Below are positions 11,102-21,366 of a stretch of DNA of 64,000 nucleotides, one piece after another. Every line of letters starts with the position of its first letter. Position 1 is the stretch's first letter. This stretch comes from Mycoplana rhizolycopersici. Lineage in GTDB: Bacteria > Pseudomonadota > Alphaproteobacteria > Rhizobiales > Rhizobiaceae. A program made the translations under genes and the position numbers. The notes below the pieces were generated by a model. That model did no database searches, was not told the origin of the DNA, and saw nothing but the letters and a program-made list of their open reading frames with translations. The DNA lies in assembly GCF_013378445.1 (NCBI RefSeq), contig NZ_JABXYK010000008.1:62001-126000 (forward strand), read 5' to 3'.

Positions 11102-12772
11102 TCAGACGCCGCCGGACAGCAATCTGGCAGCCGCCGCCCTCGCCTCTTCCGTCACCGATGCGCCGGCCAGCATGCGGGCGATCTCCTCGGTGCGGGCGTC
11201 CTCGTCCATGCGCGCGACGCGGGTCGCGATCGCCTCACTGCCGGCGACCGGCCCCTTGGAGATGAGCAGATGCGTCGCCGCGCGCGCGGCCACCTGCGGC
11301 GCGTGCGTGACCGAAAGGACCTGAACCGTGGAAGACAGGCGCTTCAGCCGCTGGCCGATCGCGTCCGCTACCGCCCCGCCCACGCCCGTATCGATTTCGT
11401 CGAAGACCAGCGTGGGTGCGGAACCGCGATCGGCGAGCGCCACCTTCAGCGCCAGCAGGAAGCGCGAAAGCTCGCCCCCGGAGGCGACCTTCATGATCGG
11501 GCCGGGACGCGTGCCGGGATTGGTCTGGACGTGGAATTCGACAGTATCGATCCCCTCCTCCGCCACGCCCTCTGGATCGGTGGTGATGTTGACCATGAAG
11601 CGTGCGCGCTCGAGCTTCAACGCGGGAAGCTCCGCCATGACGGCGGCGGCCAGCGCCTCGCCGGCATGATGGCGACGCTCCGAAAGCGCGCGTGCTGCGG
11701 CGTCATAGGCCGCACGCATGTCCTTCATGCCCTGTTCGAGATGGACGAGCTTCTCCTCGCCGGCATCGAGATCGGCGAGATCGCCGATCATCCGCGCCGC
11801 CAGCGCCGGTAGTCCCGAGACCGGCACGGAATACTTGCGCGAGGCCGCGCGCAGCGCAAACAGCCGCTCTTCCGTCCGCTCCAGGAGCTTCGGATCGAAC
11901 TCGGTCTTGCGCAGTGCCGCCTCGACCGCCATCTGCGCGTCGGAAAGCTGGTCCACCGCACGGCCAAGCAATTCCACCGTCTCTTCGAGCAGCCCCGGCG
12001 CTTCCTGGGCCTTGCGCTCCAGCCGCCGCACCATCGAGGCAATCACCGGCACGGGCGATGCGTTGCCGTTGAGGAAGTCGCTCGCCTCGCTGATGTCGCC
12101 GGCGATCCGCTCGGCCTTCATCATGCGCGTCCGCTCTTCGGCCAGAACCTCCTCCTCGCCGTCCTGTGGCGAGAGCTTTTCCAGCTCTTCCACCGAGGAG
12201 CGCAGATAGTCCGCCTCGCGCGCCGCAGCCGCCACCTTTTCCCGGTGCCGGCGAAGCGCACGCTCGGCTTCGCGCCAGCGCTGATAGAGGACCGTCACTT
12301 CGCCGGCCGCCGGCCCCAGGCCGCCGAAGGCGTCCAGTAGCAGCCGGTGGGCATCGGTGTCGATCAGCGCCCGGTCGTCGTGCTGGCCGTGTATTTCCAC
12401 CAGCCGCTGTCCCGCCTGGCGCATCAGCTGCACCGAAACCGGCTGGTCGTTGACATAGGCCTTGGTGCGGCCGTCGGCGGACTGCACGCGACGGAAGATC
12501 AGATCGCCATCGTCGTCGATGCCGTTATCGCGCAGCAAGGCACGCGCCGCATGCTCCAGCGGCACGTCGAACACCGCCGTCACCTGCCCCTTGTCGAGCC
12601 CGTGGCGAACGAGCGAACCGTCGCCACGCCCGCCGAGCGCCAGCGAAAGACTGTCGAGAAGAATGGATTTTCCAGCACCGGTCTCGCCGGTCAGCACCGA
12701 CAGGCCCGCGTCGAAGCCAAGGTCAAGCCGTTCGATCAGGACGATATCGCGGATCGAAAGCTGTGCCAGCAT
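11102..12772 (-). CDS. recN: DNA repair protein RecN
   Basis: SMC-like ATPase that acts at DNA double-strand breaks. 556 aa, family length. Walker A GETGAGKS at residues 29-36, long central coiled coil (about 150-370), ABC signature ASGGELSRFLLALKVAL, Walker B TLVFDEIDTGVGG, and the late motif VLSVTHAPQVAARA. It lies 21 bases downstream of bamD on the same strand, the usual alphaproteobacterial arrangement bamD-recN-(ligA); here the coiled-coil gene separates it from ligA. Confidence 0.97.
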   Translation of the reverse strand: MLAQLSIRDIVLIERLDLGFDAGLSVLTGETGAGKSILLDSLSLALGGRGDGSLVRHGLDKGQVTAVFDVPLEHAARALLRDNGIDDDGDLIFRRVQSADGRTKAYVNDQPVSVQLMRQAGQRLVEIHGQHDDRALIDTDAHRLLLDAFGGLGPAAGEVTVLYQRWREAERALRRHREKVAAAAREADYLRSSVEELEKLSPQDGEEEVLAEERTRMMKAERIAGDISEASDFLNGNASPVPVIASMVRRLERKAQEAPGLLEETVELLGRAVDQLSDAQMAVEAALRKTEFDPKLLERTEERLFALRAASRKYSVPVSGLPALAARMIGDLADLDAGEEKLVHLEQGMKDMRAAYDAAARALSERRHHAGEALAAAVMAELPALKLERARFMVNITTDPEGVAEEGIDTVEFHVQTNPGTRPGPIMKVASGGELSRFLLALKVALADRGSAPTLVFDEIDTGVGGAVADAIGQRLKRLSSTVQVLSVTHAPQVAARAATHLLISKGPVAGSEAIATRVARMDEDARTEEIARMLAGASVTEEARAAAARLLSGGV

Positions 12773-12793
12773 CCGGTTTCGTATCTCTTTAGC

Positions 12794-13657
12794 TCAGGCG
12801 CCGATCAGCTGCTTGCCGGCGCGCGAAATCCAGGAACCCGCATTCTCCCGCGGCTCCAGGCCCTTGGACTGCAGAAGCTTGTAGGAGTCGGCATACCACT
12901 GGCTGTCCGGATAGTTGTGACCGAGGACGGCGGCGGCGGTCTGCGCTTCGGTGGAAATACCCATCGCATAATAGGCTTCGACCAGACGCGCGAGCGCTTC
13001 TTCGATCTGGTTGGTGGACGGATACTGCTCGACGACGGTCCGGAAGCGCGTAATGGCCGCCAGATATTCCTTGCGCTCGAGATAGTAGCGCCCGACCTGC
13101 ATCTCCTTGCCGGCCAGCTGGTCGCGTGCGAAACGGATCTTCGTCTGCGCGTCCTCGACATATTCGGAGTCCGGATACTTGTTGACGACGTTCTGCATCG
13201 CCTCGATCGTCTTCGCCGCCGCGCGCTGGTCCTGCGTCACGCTCGGGATCTGCTTGGCATAGGCCAGGCCGACGATGTACTGCGCGTAGGCAGCGTCTTC
13301 CGATTCGGGATAGAGGTTCAGGTAACGCGTGCCGGCGGTAATCGCCTCCTCGGTCGCGCCCTGTCGATAGCTGACGAAGGCGTTCATCACCAGCGCCTTG
13401 CGCGCATATTCGGAGAACGGGTGCTGCCGGTCGATCGCCGCGAACTTGCGCGAAGCCTCGGTCACCTTGCCGGCATTCAGGTTGGCAAGGCCCTGGTTAT
13501 AGAGCACTTCCGGGGACTCGGTCTCTGGCGTCAGCTTGGTGATGTCGATATCGGGATCGCTTTGGCATGCTGTCAGCGCCAGCGGCGCTGTCGACAGGAG
13601 AGCGACGCAGATAATCCGCGTCCAACGCTTAGCATCCACAATCCCTGCAAATTTCAT
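12794..13657 (-). CDS. bamD: Outer membrane protein assembly factor BamD (ComL lipoprotein)
   Basis: Periplasmic lipoprotein of the BAM complex that inserts beta-barrel proteins into the outer membrane. 287 aa. The N-terminal signal ends in a lipobox, PLALTAC, with the lipidated Cys near residue 31. TPR-type helices follow ([62 protein letters not shown]). Family membership is clear from the TPR pattern and the conserved [10 protein letters not shown] segment. Confidence 0.95.
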   Translation of the reverse strand: MKFAGIVDAKRWTRIICVALLSTAPLALTACQSDPDIDITKLTPETESPEVLYNQGLANLNAGKVTEASRKFAAIDRQHPFSEYARKALVMNAFVSYRQGATEEAITAGTRYLNLYPESEDAAYAQYIVGLAYAKQIPSVTQDQRAAAKTIEAMQNVVNKYPDSEYVEDAQTKIRFARDQLAGKEMQVGRYYLERKEYLAAITRFRTVVEQYPSTNQIEEALARLVEAYYAMGISTEAQTAAAVLGHNYPDSQWYADSYKLLQSKGLEPRENAGSWISRAGKQLIGA

Positions 13658-13793
13658 CTGACAATCCCAATATCAGCACGGCGCCCTGTTCGAGCGCCGT
13701 TCAATTACCGCGTTCTAGCCCCAAACTTGCGGAGACCGCAACGCCATGCAGGCGCATTAACGCAATTTTATGGCAAAGATTGTGTGAAACCAT

Positions 13794-13821
13794 CGCGATG
13801 CGGGGATATCCCCCGCTTCGC
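13794..13821 (-). terminator. Candidate terminator after lpxC
   Basis: GCGGGG-ATAT-CCCCGC type inverted repeat just downstream of lpxC, followed on the minus strand by GATGGTTTC. The T-run is poor, so the function is uncertain. Confidence 0.35.
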
Positions 13822-13824
13822 AAG

Positions 13825-14778
13825 TCAGGCCGACCAGGGAGCGAATTCCGGCGCGTTGACCGCGATGAGTTCACGCTTGCCGGCCCGTGCGCGGGGAGCG
13901 GAAGCCTCGACGACCTCGTAGGCGGTGCGATCATTCAGCAGCGCCTTCAGCGCGAGCGCGTTCATCTTGTGCCCGCCGCGATAGGAGCGGTAGCAGCCGA
14001 TGAACTGCGCACCGGCCAGCGCCAGGTCACCGACGGCGTCGAGCGTCTTGTGGCGGGCGAACTCGTCGCCATAGCGCAGCCCCTCGACGTTGATGACCGT
14101 GTTGTCATCGGAAATGACGACGGAGTTTTCGAGCGACGAGCCGAGCGCGTAGCCGGCTGCCCAAAGGCGCTCGACGTCGCGCATGAACCCGAAGGTACGG
14201 GCGCGGGAAAGCTCGGAGCGGAACGTGGCAGGCGTCAGCTCGCCCTTCCAGGCCTGGCGGCCGATCAGCGGGCAGTCGAAATCGATCTCGACTTCGAAGC
14301 GCGTGCCGTCATGCGGGGAGAATTCGGCCCAGGACGATCCCGATTCGACGCGCACCGGCTTGACGACGCGAATATAGCGGCGCTTGACGGCGAGCGGGCG
14401 CAGGCCGACCTGATCGATCGCCTCGATGAAGGGCGCAGAGCTGCCATCCATGATCGGCATTTCCGCACCGCTGACCTCGATGAGGACGTTATCGAGCGAC
14501 AGCGCATAAAGTGCTGCCATGACATGCTCGATCGTCGCGATCGACTTCTCGGGCGAAAAGCCGAGCACGGTGCAAAGATCGGTATTGCCCACCTGCGAGG
14601 AAACAGCGCGGTATTCGTTTACGTTGCCGTTGTCGTGAACGCGCTGGAATACGATGCCGGTGTCGGCCTCGGACGGATGAAACGTGATCGAAACCATGGC
14701 GCCCGAATGGACGCCGGTCCCCGAAATCGTGACCGGGCTAGAGATCGTCGTCTGAAAACCCAGCAAGCTGATGGACAT
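13825..14778 (-). CDS. lpxC: UDP-3-O-acyl-N-acetylglucosamine deacetylase LpxC
   Basis: Zinc deacetylase that commits UDP-sugar to lipid A synthesis. 317 aa, family length. Zinc and catalytic elements are visible: His in SIATIEHVMAALYAL (about residue 78), the SRARTFGFMRDVE segment, and the FARHKTLDAVGDLALAGA motif containing the second His and Asp ligands, which ends with the conserved GHKMNALALKALL. It lies downstream of ftsZ on the same strand, separated by a strong terminator, so it probably has its own promoter. Confidence 0.97.
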   Translation of the reverse strand: MSISLLGFQTTISSPVTISGTGVHSGAMVSITFHPSEADTGIVFQRVHDNGNVNEYRAVSSQVGNTDLCTVLGFSPEKSIATIEHVMAALYALSLDNVLIEVSGAEMPIMDGSSAPFIEAIDQVGLRPLAVKRRYIRVVKPVRVESGSSWAEFSPHDGTRFEVEIDFDCPLIGRQAWKGELTPATFRSELSRARTFGFMRDVERLWAAGYALGSSLENSVVISDDNTVINVEGLRYGDEFARHKTLDAVGDLALAGAQFIGCYRSYRGGHKMNALALKALLNDRTAYEVVEASAPRARAGKRELIAVNAPEFAPWSA

Positions 14779-15092
14779 TCTAATTCGCCTTATCTTTAAA
14801 CCGGCGCTGCACGCCGGCCGTCACTATCGTTTTCGTGCGCCTCTCAACCGCCAACATCAGGCAACGCGGGCTGCACTACCGAAACCTTGGCAGGGCCTGG
14901 AAAACCGCCCATGAATCAATGCCATGGCCTCGTTTCTGGCCGGAATGTAGTTGCGCGCCCCTTCCGACACAAATCACTGTTTCTTTCGCTTTGTTACGCC
15001 CCACAGACTCCACATAACAAATTGAAATAACTCACAAAAATTCGGGCCCGGATCAGTGATCCGGGCCCCAAAATGACACCATGTTACACTTA
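14779..15092. promoter_or_regulatory. Intergenic region between ftsZ and lpxC
   Basis: 314 bp with no gene. It contains the ftsZ terminator at 15036-15070, an AT-rich stretch near 14970-15040 that could hold the lpxC promoter, and a hairpin (CCGGCG at 14801-14806 with CGCCGG at 14812-14817) only 23 bases upstream of the lpxC start. Confidence 0.5.
15036..15070 (-). terminator. Rho-independent terminator of the ddl-ftsQAZ operon
   Basis: GGGCCCGGATC at 15044-15054 pairs perfectly with GATCCGGGCCC at 15058-15068 (3-base loop). On the minus strand it is followed by GAATTTTTG. It lies 20 bases after the ftsZ stop codon. Confidence 0.85.
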
Positions 15093-16865
15093 TTAGTTCG
15101 ACTGGCGGCGCAGGAAGGCAGGAATCTCCAGCTGGTCGTCCTCGCTCAGCGCGCGCGGCTGCGGATTGACGCGGCCGTGGTCGTCGAGCTGCCCGCGGCG
15201 CGGTGCATAGACACTCGCTTCCGGAGAAAGCGTACGGCGCTGCGGTGCCGGCGCTGCCGGCTCGGCGGCGGCGTGATGCTCTTCCTCGTCCCGGCGCGAG
15301 AGCGAGTTGGTGATGCGCTTCAGGAGACCCATCGGGCCACGCTCTTCCGGCTGTGCCTGCACCGGCGGCTGCACGCGGCGCTCCATCTCTGCCTGAACGA
15401 CCGGGGGGAAGTCCTCGATCTTCGGCATGCGCGTCGCTACCGGCTCTTCGCGGATGATCGGAGCGGCCGGCTCGGCGCGCTGGGCGACGGGCGCGGGCTG
15501 CTGATACTGCGGTTGCTGGTACTGCGGCTGCTGATACTGGGCCTGCGGTGCCGGTGCCGGACGGGCAGCAACCGGGGCTTCCGCTGCCGGAGCGGCAGCA
15601 AAGAGGCGGCTCTGCGGACGGAACTCTTCGTGCTGGACCGGAGCGGGCCTTGCTTCCGGCAGGGAGAGCTCGCGCTCCAGGCCCAGCTCGGCGGCCCGGA
15701 TCGTCTCGGCGATCGGATCGGCGGCCTTGACCGGCTGCGGGGCGACAGCCTGCGGCGCTGCCGGCTGCGTCATGACAGGGGCCGGAGCCTGAGCGACCGG
15801 CTGGGAGACCTGCGGCTGCGGCGGAACGGCGGCAGACGGACGGACCAGCGGCTTGTTCACCGGGCGAAAGTCGGCAGACTTGCCGGCGACTTCAGCGGCG
15901 GCGCGGTCGATGCCGGTGGCAACGACGGAGACGCGGATCAGGCCTTCCAGTTCCTCGTCGAAGGTGGCGCCGAGGATGATGTTGGCGTCCGGATCGACTT
16001 CCTCGCGGATGCGGGTCGCAGCCTCGTCCACTTCGAACAGGGTGAGGTCGCGGCCGCCGGTGATCGAGATCAGCAGGCCCTGCGCACCCTTCATCGAGGT
16101 CTCGTCGAGCAGCGGGTTGGCAATGGCGGCCTCGGCTGCGGCCATCGCGCGACCTTCGCCGGATGCCTCACCGGTGCCCATCATCGCGCGACCCATTTCG
16201 CGCATCACCGAGCGGACGTCGGCGAAGTCGAGGTTGATCAGGCCTTCCTTGACCATCAGGTCGGTGATGCAGGCGACGCCCGAATAGAGCACCTGATCGG
16301 CCATCGCAAAGGCGTCGGCAAAGGTGGTCTTGTCGTTGGCGATCCTGAAGAGGTTCTGGTTCGGGATCACGATCAGCGTGTCGACCGACTTCTGCAGTTC
16401 CTGGATGCCCTGCTCGGCGAGCCGCATGCGGCGGCCGCCCTCGAAGTGGAACGGCTTGGTGACGACGCCGACGGTCAGGATGCCCTTGTTGCGGGCCGCC
16501 TGTGCGACGATCGGAGCTGCACCCGTGCCCGTGCCGCCGCCCATGCCGGCGGTGACGAAGCACATGTGTGTGCCGTGCAGGTGATCGATGATCTCGTCGA
16601 TGCACTCCTCGGCGGCCGCGCGGCCGACTTCGGGCTGCGAGCCGGCGCCGAGACCTTCGGTGACCTGGGCGCCCATCTGGATGATGCGCTCGGCCTTGGT
16701 CATCGTCAGCGCCTGGGCATCCGTGTTGGCGACGACGAAGTCGACGCCCTGGAGACCGGCCGTGATCATGTTGTTGACAGCGTTGCCGCCGCCGCCGCCG
16801 ACACCGAAGACGGTGATGCGGGGCTTCAGCTCAGTGATGTCCGGCTTCTGCAGCTTGATCGTCAT
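15093..16865 (-). CDS. ftsZ: Cell division protein FtsZ
   Basis: Tubulin-like GTPase that forms the division ring. 590 aa from the start at 16865 ([17 protein letters not shown]), which has AAGGA 9 bases upstream; the 17 extra codons upstream look non-coding. The GTPase core (1-320) shows [14 protein letters not shown], the tubulin signature [10 protein letters not shown] and the T7 loop [12 protein letters not shown] linker of about 240 residues rich in Gln, Pro and Ala follows, with a tandem QYQQP repeat near its middle. The protein ends in the membrane-anchor-binding peptide [15 protein letters not shown]. The length matches the large rhizobial FtsZ1. It is last in ddl-ftsQ-ftsA-ftsZ. Confidence 0.98.
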   Translation of the reverse strand: MTIKLQKPDITELKPRITVFGVGGGGGNAVNNMITAGLQGVDFVVANTDAQALTMTKAERIIQMGAQVTEGLGAGSQPEVGRAAAEECIDEIIDHLHGTHMCFVTAGMGGGTGTGAAPIVAQAARNKGILTVGVVTKPFHFEGGRRMRLAEQGIQELQKSVDTLIVIPNQNLFRIANDKTTFADAFAMADQVLYSGVACITDLMVKEGLINLDFADVRSVMREMGRAMMGTGEASGEGRAMAAAEAAIANPLLDETSMKGAQGLLISITGGRDLTLFEVDEAATRIREEVDPDANIILGATFDEELEGLIRVSVVATGIDRAAAEVAGKSADFRPVNKPLVRPSAAVPPQPQVSQPVAQAPAPVMTQPAAPQAVAPQPVKAADPIAETIRAAELGLERELSLPEARPAPVQHEEFRPQSRLFAAAPAAEAPVAARPAPAPQAQYQQPQYQQPQYQQPAPVAQRAEPAAPIIREEPVATRMPKIEDFPPVVQAEMERRVQPPVQAQPEERGPMGLLKRITNSLSRRDEEEHHAAAEPAAPAPQRRTLSPEASVYAPRRGQLDDHGRVNPQPRALSEDDQLEIPAFLRRQSN

Positions 16866-16961
16866 TGCATTTGTTCCTTTGTCTGTTCCGGCCCGCGTCG
16901 CCACACCGGCCAATTTGTCTAAATCCGTATCCGCCTACGCACTCACCTGGCGGCAAACCCG

Positions 16962-18293
16962 TCAGAAACTTTCCTTCAGCCACTGCCCCATCCGGGCGAT
17001 CCGGCCGTTTCCTCCTGCAAGCGACGCAAGCATGCCGCCCTGCGTCGAATGCGTTTCCAGCTCCGCCACCTGCGGATAGATCATCAGGCCGACCGCCGTG
17101 GAAAACGCCGCACCCTTGGCCGCGGCAGGTAGGCCCGAGACGCCGAGCGGCCGCCCGACGCGAACGTTGCGCGCGAGGATCCGGCGCGCGGCTTCCGGCA
17201 GTCCCGTGAGCTGGCTGGCACCACCGGTCAGCACGATTCGCTTTCCGACGATCGGCGAGAAGCCGGAGCGCTGGATCCGGTCGCGGATCAGCTCCAGCGT
17301 TTCCTCGATGCGGGCGCAGACGATGCGCGAAAGCAGCGCGCGCGGCACGTGGGTCGGCTGGTCGCGATCGTCTTCGCCGATCGGCGGGACGGCGACGATG
17401 TCGCTTTCGTCGGATGCGTTCGGCAGCGCCGAGCCATGCACGACCTTGAGACGCTCTGCATCCTCGATCCGGGTGGAGAGGCCGCGGGCGATGTCGGTGG
17501 TGACGTGATGGCCGCCGAGCGCGACCGCGTCGGCATGAACGAGCTTGCCTTCGGCAAAGACGGAGATCGCCGTGGTGCCGCCGCCCATGTCGATGCAGGC
17601 GCAGCCGAGTTCCACTTCATCGTCGACAAGCGCCGACAGGCCGCTGGCATAGGGTGTCGCGACCATGCCCTCGACCGAGAGATGGGCACGGTTGACGCAC
17701 AGCTCGAGGTTCTTCAGCGCCGTGCGCTCGGCCGTCAGCACATGCATGTCGACACCGAGGACATCACCGTACATCGACAGCGGGTCGCGGATGCCCCGCT
17801 CGCCGTCCAGCGAGTAACCGGTCGGAAGCGAATGCAGGATCGCCCGGTCCTGGCGGATCGAGCGCTGCCCGGCGGCGGCCAGCACCTTGCGAAGGTCGGC
17901 CGCTTCAACTTCCTGGCCGCCGAGATCGATCGTGCCGGTATAGATGTCGCTCTGCAGCCGGCCGGCGGAGACGTTGACAATCAGGCTGTCGATCGTCAGC
18001 CCCGCCATGCGTTCGGCCGCGTCAACCGCCAGCCGCACGACGCTTTCGGCCGCGTCGAGGTCGGCGATCACGCCGTTCTTGACGCCGCGGGAGCGATGAT
18101 GGCCGATGCCGATGATCTCGATCGAGTGCGTGCGACCCGGAAGGATTTCGCTTTCCGGACGCGGCGTCAGTTTGCCGATCATGCAGACGACCTTGGTCGA
18201 GCCGATGTCGAGCACCGAAACGACATGAGACCGCTTCGAATTGAGCGGCTTCAAACGAGGCAGACCGAAATGGGAGGAGCCGAAGATACTCAT
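16962..18293 (-). CDS. ftsA: Cell division protein FtsA
   Basis: Actin-like ATPase that tethers FtsZ to the membrane. 443 aa, family length. Actin-type phosphate-1 motif VSVLDIGSTKVVCMIG (about 26-41), the SHS2/1C region (IIGIGHHRSRGVKNGVI), phosphate-2 CIDMGGGTTAISVF (about 213-226) and the adenosine motif VLTGGASQLTGLPE (about 352). The C-terminus ends MGQWLKESF, consistent with an amphipathic membrane helix. Its ATG overlaps the ftsQ stop codon (ATGA). Confidence 0.97.
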   Translation of the reverse strand: MSIFGSSHFGLPRLKPLNSKRSHVVSVLDIGSTKVVCMIGKLTPRPESEILPGRTHSIEIIGIGHHRSRGVKNGVIADLDAAESVVRLAVDAAERMAGLTIDSLIVNVSAGRLQSDIYTGTIDLGGQEVEAADLRKVLAAAGQRSIRQDRAILHSLPTGYSLDGERGIRDPLSMYGDVLGVDMHVLTAERTALKNLELCVNRAHLSVEGMVATPYASGLSALVDDEVELGCACIDMGGGTTAISVFAEGKLVHADAVALGGHHVTTDIARGLSTRIEDAERLKVVHGSALPNASDESDIVAVPPIGEDDRDQPTHVPRALLSRIVCARIEETLELIRDRIQRSGFSPIVGKRIVLTGGASQLTGLPEAARRILARNVRVGRPLGVSGLPAAAKGAAFSTAVGLMIYPQVAELETHSTQGGMLASLAGGNGRIARMGQWLKESF

Positions 18294-19222
18294 GAGCGAT
18301 CGGTTACCTTCTTGAGTTCCTTTTTGCGCTGATCGAGGACGACCTTGCGGCGCTCCAGCGCGCCCTCGGTCAGGCGAATCGTCGTGCGATCTTCGAGCCT
18401 GAGGTCGACGGCTGCGATATCGCGCTCGAGGACCCCCTGCTCCGCCTGCAGCCGGAAGAGCTGCTCCATCGCACGCGGCACGTTCATTTCCGGCAGCATG
18501 ACGATCACGCCGTTGTCGAGGCGCAGATCCCAGCGGCGGCCGGCAACCCGGACATAGGCCCTGACGCGCGTCTTGATCTCCGGCCAGTTGTCGAACTGCT
18601 TTTCGAAATCGGCAGCCGCGGCCTCCGCATCCCGACCGACGAATAGCGGCAATGCCGAGAACTTGTTGTCGCGCAGCGGCGCGATCACGCTGCCGTTCTT
18701 CTCGATGAGCGACAGATCGTTGCCGTGCTGCCAGATCGCAAACGCGGTGCGTTCCTTCAGCGCAATCTCGATGGTGCCGGGATAGACCTTGCGAACCGAA
18801 ACCTGCTCGACCCAGGGCAGCTTTGCGAGCTTCTGTCGCGCCTCCTCGATATCGAGGGCAACGAGCGAGGTCGTGCCGTCGAGGCCAAGCTGCTCGAGGA
18901 TGTCGATCTCGGACGTCTCGCGGGCGCCGGAAACCTGGACGTCGTCGATGGCAAATCCCGCCGCCGTCGTGGTCGACTGGGCGAAATCCTGCGTATGGCC
19001 GCCGATCGACATGCCGTAGAAGCCGGTAGCGGCCAGGAACGATACGGCAGCAACCGTGCCGGCGTGGCGCGGAATAGCCACGCGGCCAACGGCGAGACTG
19101 ACGGCAAAACGCACGATGCGGCGCAGCGGGCGCGGCAGCACCCGACCGGATTCAGCCTCGACCAGACCTGCAGCGTCCGACTGACGTACCCTGCTTCTTT
19201 TTTTGCCGGTCAACGCAAACAA
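18290..19222 (-). CDS. ftsQ: Cell division protein FtsQ
   Basis: Bitopic membrane protein that links early and late divisome proteins. The proposed start is TTG at 19222 ([16 protein letters not shown], 310 aa), because GGAGG lies exactly 7 bases upstream and because this leaves only a 13-base overlap with ddl; the longer frame up to 19339 lies inside ddl. After a basic N-terminus there is one membrane span (about residues 55-75), then a POTRA domain ([20 protein letters not shown] ... [21 protein letters not shown]) and the FtsQ/DivIB beta domain. It overlaps ftsA by 4 bases. Confidence 0.94.
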   Translation of the reverse strand: MFALTGKKRSRVRQSDAAGLVEAESGRVLPRPLRRIVRFAVSLAVGRVAIPRHAGTVAAVSFLAATGFYGMSIGGHTQDFAQSTTTAAGFAIDDVQVSGARETSEIDILEQLGLDGTTSLVALDIEEARQKLAKLPWVEQVSVRKVYPGTIEIALKERTAFAIWQHGNDLSLIEKNGSVIAPLRDNKFSALPLFVGRDAEAAAADFEKQFDNWPEIKTRVRAYVRVAGRRWDLRLDNGVIVMLPEMNVPRAMEQLFRLQAEQGVLERDIAAVDLRLEDRTTIRLTEGALERRKVVLDQRKKELKKVTDRS

Positions 19223-20133
19223 GACGCGTCCTCCACCATCCAACTCAAGAATTCGCCAAAGGAATGGCCGGCGTGATCGGCCATCTCGGGCACCAGGGAC
19301 GTCGGAGTCATGCCGGGCTGCGTATTGATTTCCAGCCACACGATCTCGCCATTTTCGGAGAAGCGGTCATCATATCGAAAGTCCGATCTGCTGACGCCGC
19401 GGCACCCGATCGCCTGATGCGCCTTGAGTGCGAGTGTTTGTATTTTTTGGTAAATATTTGGTGAAATTTGCGCAGGAAGAACGTGGCGCGAGCCACCTTT
19501 AACGTATTTTGCATCATAATCGTAAAAACCGTGCCCCTGCGGCACCACTTCAGTCACCCCGAGAGCGACATCCCCCATCACGCCGCAGGTGAGTTCGCGG
19601 CCATAGACGTAGCGCTCCACCATGACCTGATCGCCGTAGCGCCACTCGTCGGACGTGATCACCTGCGGGGGATGCGGCTGATCTTCCTTCACGATCACCA
19701 CGCCGAAGCTGGACCCCTCACGAACCGGCTTGACGACATAGGGCGGCTTCATCGGATGGCTCGACGTGATGTCGAAACGGTTCATCAGTCGCGCCTCCGC
19801 AACCGGTATCCCCGCGGCCTTGGCGACAATCTTCGCCTGCGCCTTGTCCATGGCGAGCGCCGAGGCGAGAACGCCGGAATGGGTATAGGGGATCTGCAGA
19901 TATTCCAGAATGCCCTGGATCTTCCCGTCCTCGCCGAACGGGCCATGAAGCGCGTTGAAGGCGGCGTCCGGCTTAAGCTCCGAAAGCACGGTGGCGACGT
20001 CGTAGCCGACATCGACACGGGTCACGCGGTATCCACGAGCCTCGAGCGCATCCGCACAGGCATTGCCCGACGAAAGGCTGACAGGCCTTTCGGAGGAAAA
20101 CCCACCCATCAGCACCGCGACATGCTTGCTCAT
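19210..20133 (-). CDS. ddl: D-alanine--D-alanine ligase
   Basis: ATP-grasp enzyme that makes the D-Ala-D-Ala dipeptide for peptidoglycan. 307 aa. Typical elements: [19 protein letters not shown] (N-terminal substrate loop, Glu 15), [50 protein letters not shown], and the terminal metal-binding [15 protein letters not shown]. It is first in the second half of the dcw cluster and has its own upstream region with CtrA- and CcrM-type motifs. Confidence 0.97.
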   Translation of the reverse strand: MSKHVAVLMGGFSSERPVSLSSGNACADALEARGYRVTRVDVGYDVATVLSELKPDAAFNALHGPFGEDGKIQGILEYLQIPYTHSGVLASALAMDKAQAKIVAKAAGIPVAEARLMNRFDITSSHPMKPPYVVKPVREGSSFGVVIVKEDQPHPPQVITSDEWRYGDQVMVERYVYGRELTCGVMGDVALGVTEVVPQGHGFYDYDAKYVKGGSRHVLPAQISPNIYQKIQTLALKAHQAIGCRGVSRSDFRYDDRFSENGEIVWLEINTQPGMTPTSLVPEMADHAGHSFGEFLSWMVEDASCLR

Positions 20134-20144
20134 CTAGACCCCCG

Positions 20145-20339
20145 GACTCTCATACACAGTGGCTGGAGTCGCTTGCGCGGGCCTGACGCAAACCTGCGCA
20201 GCGACTCGAATTGCCGCTCTGGTGTCACTACAACGACATTATGGTTAATGAACCGTTTACTTTCGTTAACCGGATGGAGCGAACGGGTTAACGCGGGCAT
20301 GCCGAATCAAGACGCTCATCCGATTCCTGCCTTGGAATC
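20145..20339 (-). promoter_or_regulatory. ddl-ftsQAZ upstream region with GANTC cluster and CtrA-like site
   Basis: The ddl-aqpZ gap (20134-20476) holds no gene. GANTC sites occur at 20145, 20166, 20203, 20304, 20322 and 20335. A CtrA-like box reads TAAA-N7-TTAACCAT on the minus strand (20241-20257), with more TTAAC elements around 20265-20295. GANTC is the CcrM methylation site in alphaproteobacteria, and TTAA-N7-TTAA is the CtrA consensus. Cell-cycle control of ftsQAZ is therefore inferred. Confidence 0.55.
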
Positions 20340-20385
20340 AGAGAGTTGGCCGGAATGCAAGTTTTGCGGATGAAGCATGAAACGA

Positions 20386-20421
20386 AACATCCCGCTCCGG
20401 CAGGCCGAAGCGGGATGTTCC
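20386..20421 (-). terminator. Terminator after aqpZ
   Basis: AACATCCCGCT (from 20387) pairs with AGCGGGATGTT (from 20409), and on the minus strand the hairpin is followed by TCGTTTCA. It stops aqpZ transcripts before the ddl promoter region. Confidence 0.7.
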
Positions 20422-20476
20422 ATTGGTTCGTAAGCGCAGGACTACCCGCACCCGTTTTCGAGGCCGCGCGGGGAAC

Positions 20477-21163
20477 TCAGTCGTCCTCGCCGACCGCCTT
20501 CCATGCGAGCGCGCCTAGCGCCCCGCCGATGATCGGCGCGAGCCAGAACAGCCAGAGCTGCGCGATCGCCCAATCCCCCACGATCAGCGCCACGCCGGTG
20601 GAACGCGCCGGATTGACGGAGGTGTTGGTCACCGGGATGGAGACCAGATGGATGAGCGTCAGCGCCAGCCCGATGGTGATCGGAGCGAAACCGACCGGAA
20701 CACGCCCATGTGTTGCGCCGAGGATGATGAAGATGAACATGAACGTCATCACCACCTCGATCAGGAAGGCCGAAGTGACGGAATAGCCGCCCGGCGAATG
20801 TGCGCCGTAGCCGTTGGATGCAAAGCCGCCGAGTTCGAAGCCGGGCTTGCCGGTGGCGATGAAATAGAGCACCAGCGCGGCGACTATCGCGCCCGCCACC
20901 TGCGCGATGATATATTGCACCAGACTGGAGGCAGGGAACTTGCCGGCAACCGTCAGGCCGACGGAAACGGCAGGATTGAAATGGCCGCCTGATATGCCCC
21001 CGACGGCATAGGCCATCGTCAACACGGTCAGACCGAAAGCAAGAGATACGCCCAGCAGGCCTATCCCGACATCAGGGAACGCAGCGGCGAGGACGGCGCT
21101 GCCGCAACCACCAAAAACAAGCCAGAAAGTACCAAGAAATTCAGCAGAAAGTCTCTTGAGCAT
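20477..21163 (-). CDS. aqpZ: Aquaporin Z
   Basis: Inner membrane water channel. 228 aa from the start at 21163 ([19 protein letters not shown]), with a G-rich ribosome binding site; the upstream in-frame extension is dropped. Both half-helix signatures are present, [10 protein letters not shown] (about residue 65) and [10 protein letters not shown] (about 187), and the N-terminal [19 protein letters not shown] matches AqpZ closely. Six membrane spans. The gene sits inside the dcw cluster but is flanked by its own terminator, so it is likely a separate unit. Confidence 0.96.
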   Translation of the reverse strand: MLKRLSAEFLGTFWLVFGGCGSAVLAAAFPDVGIGLLGVSLAFGLTVLTMAYAVGGISGGHFNPAVSVGLTVAGKFPASSLVQYIIAQVAGAIVAALVLYFIATGKPGFELGGFASNGYGAHSPGGYSVTSAFLIEVVMTFMFIFIILGATHGRVPVGFAPITIGLALTLIHLVSIPVTNTSVNPARSTGVALIVGDWAIAQLWLFWLAPIIGGALGALAWKAVGEDD

Positions 21164-21366
21164 ATAGATTCCCCCGCCTGCGGCAGCCCTGCACATCGTA
21201 GGAGCAAACCGCTGTTGAAGCTATGCAAACGCCCTTCCTGAAACATACCCCCCGGTCCGGCCTCTGCATTTCGCGAAAACCGCCGCTTAGGAATCACGCG
21301 GAAATCGATTCCGGTCAAGGTTCAGAGCGAGAGAGTTCAAGTCGCAGGTCGCGTCGATCAGGTGCG

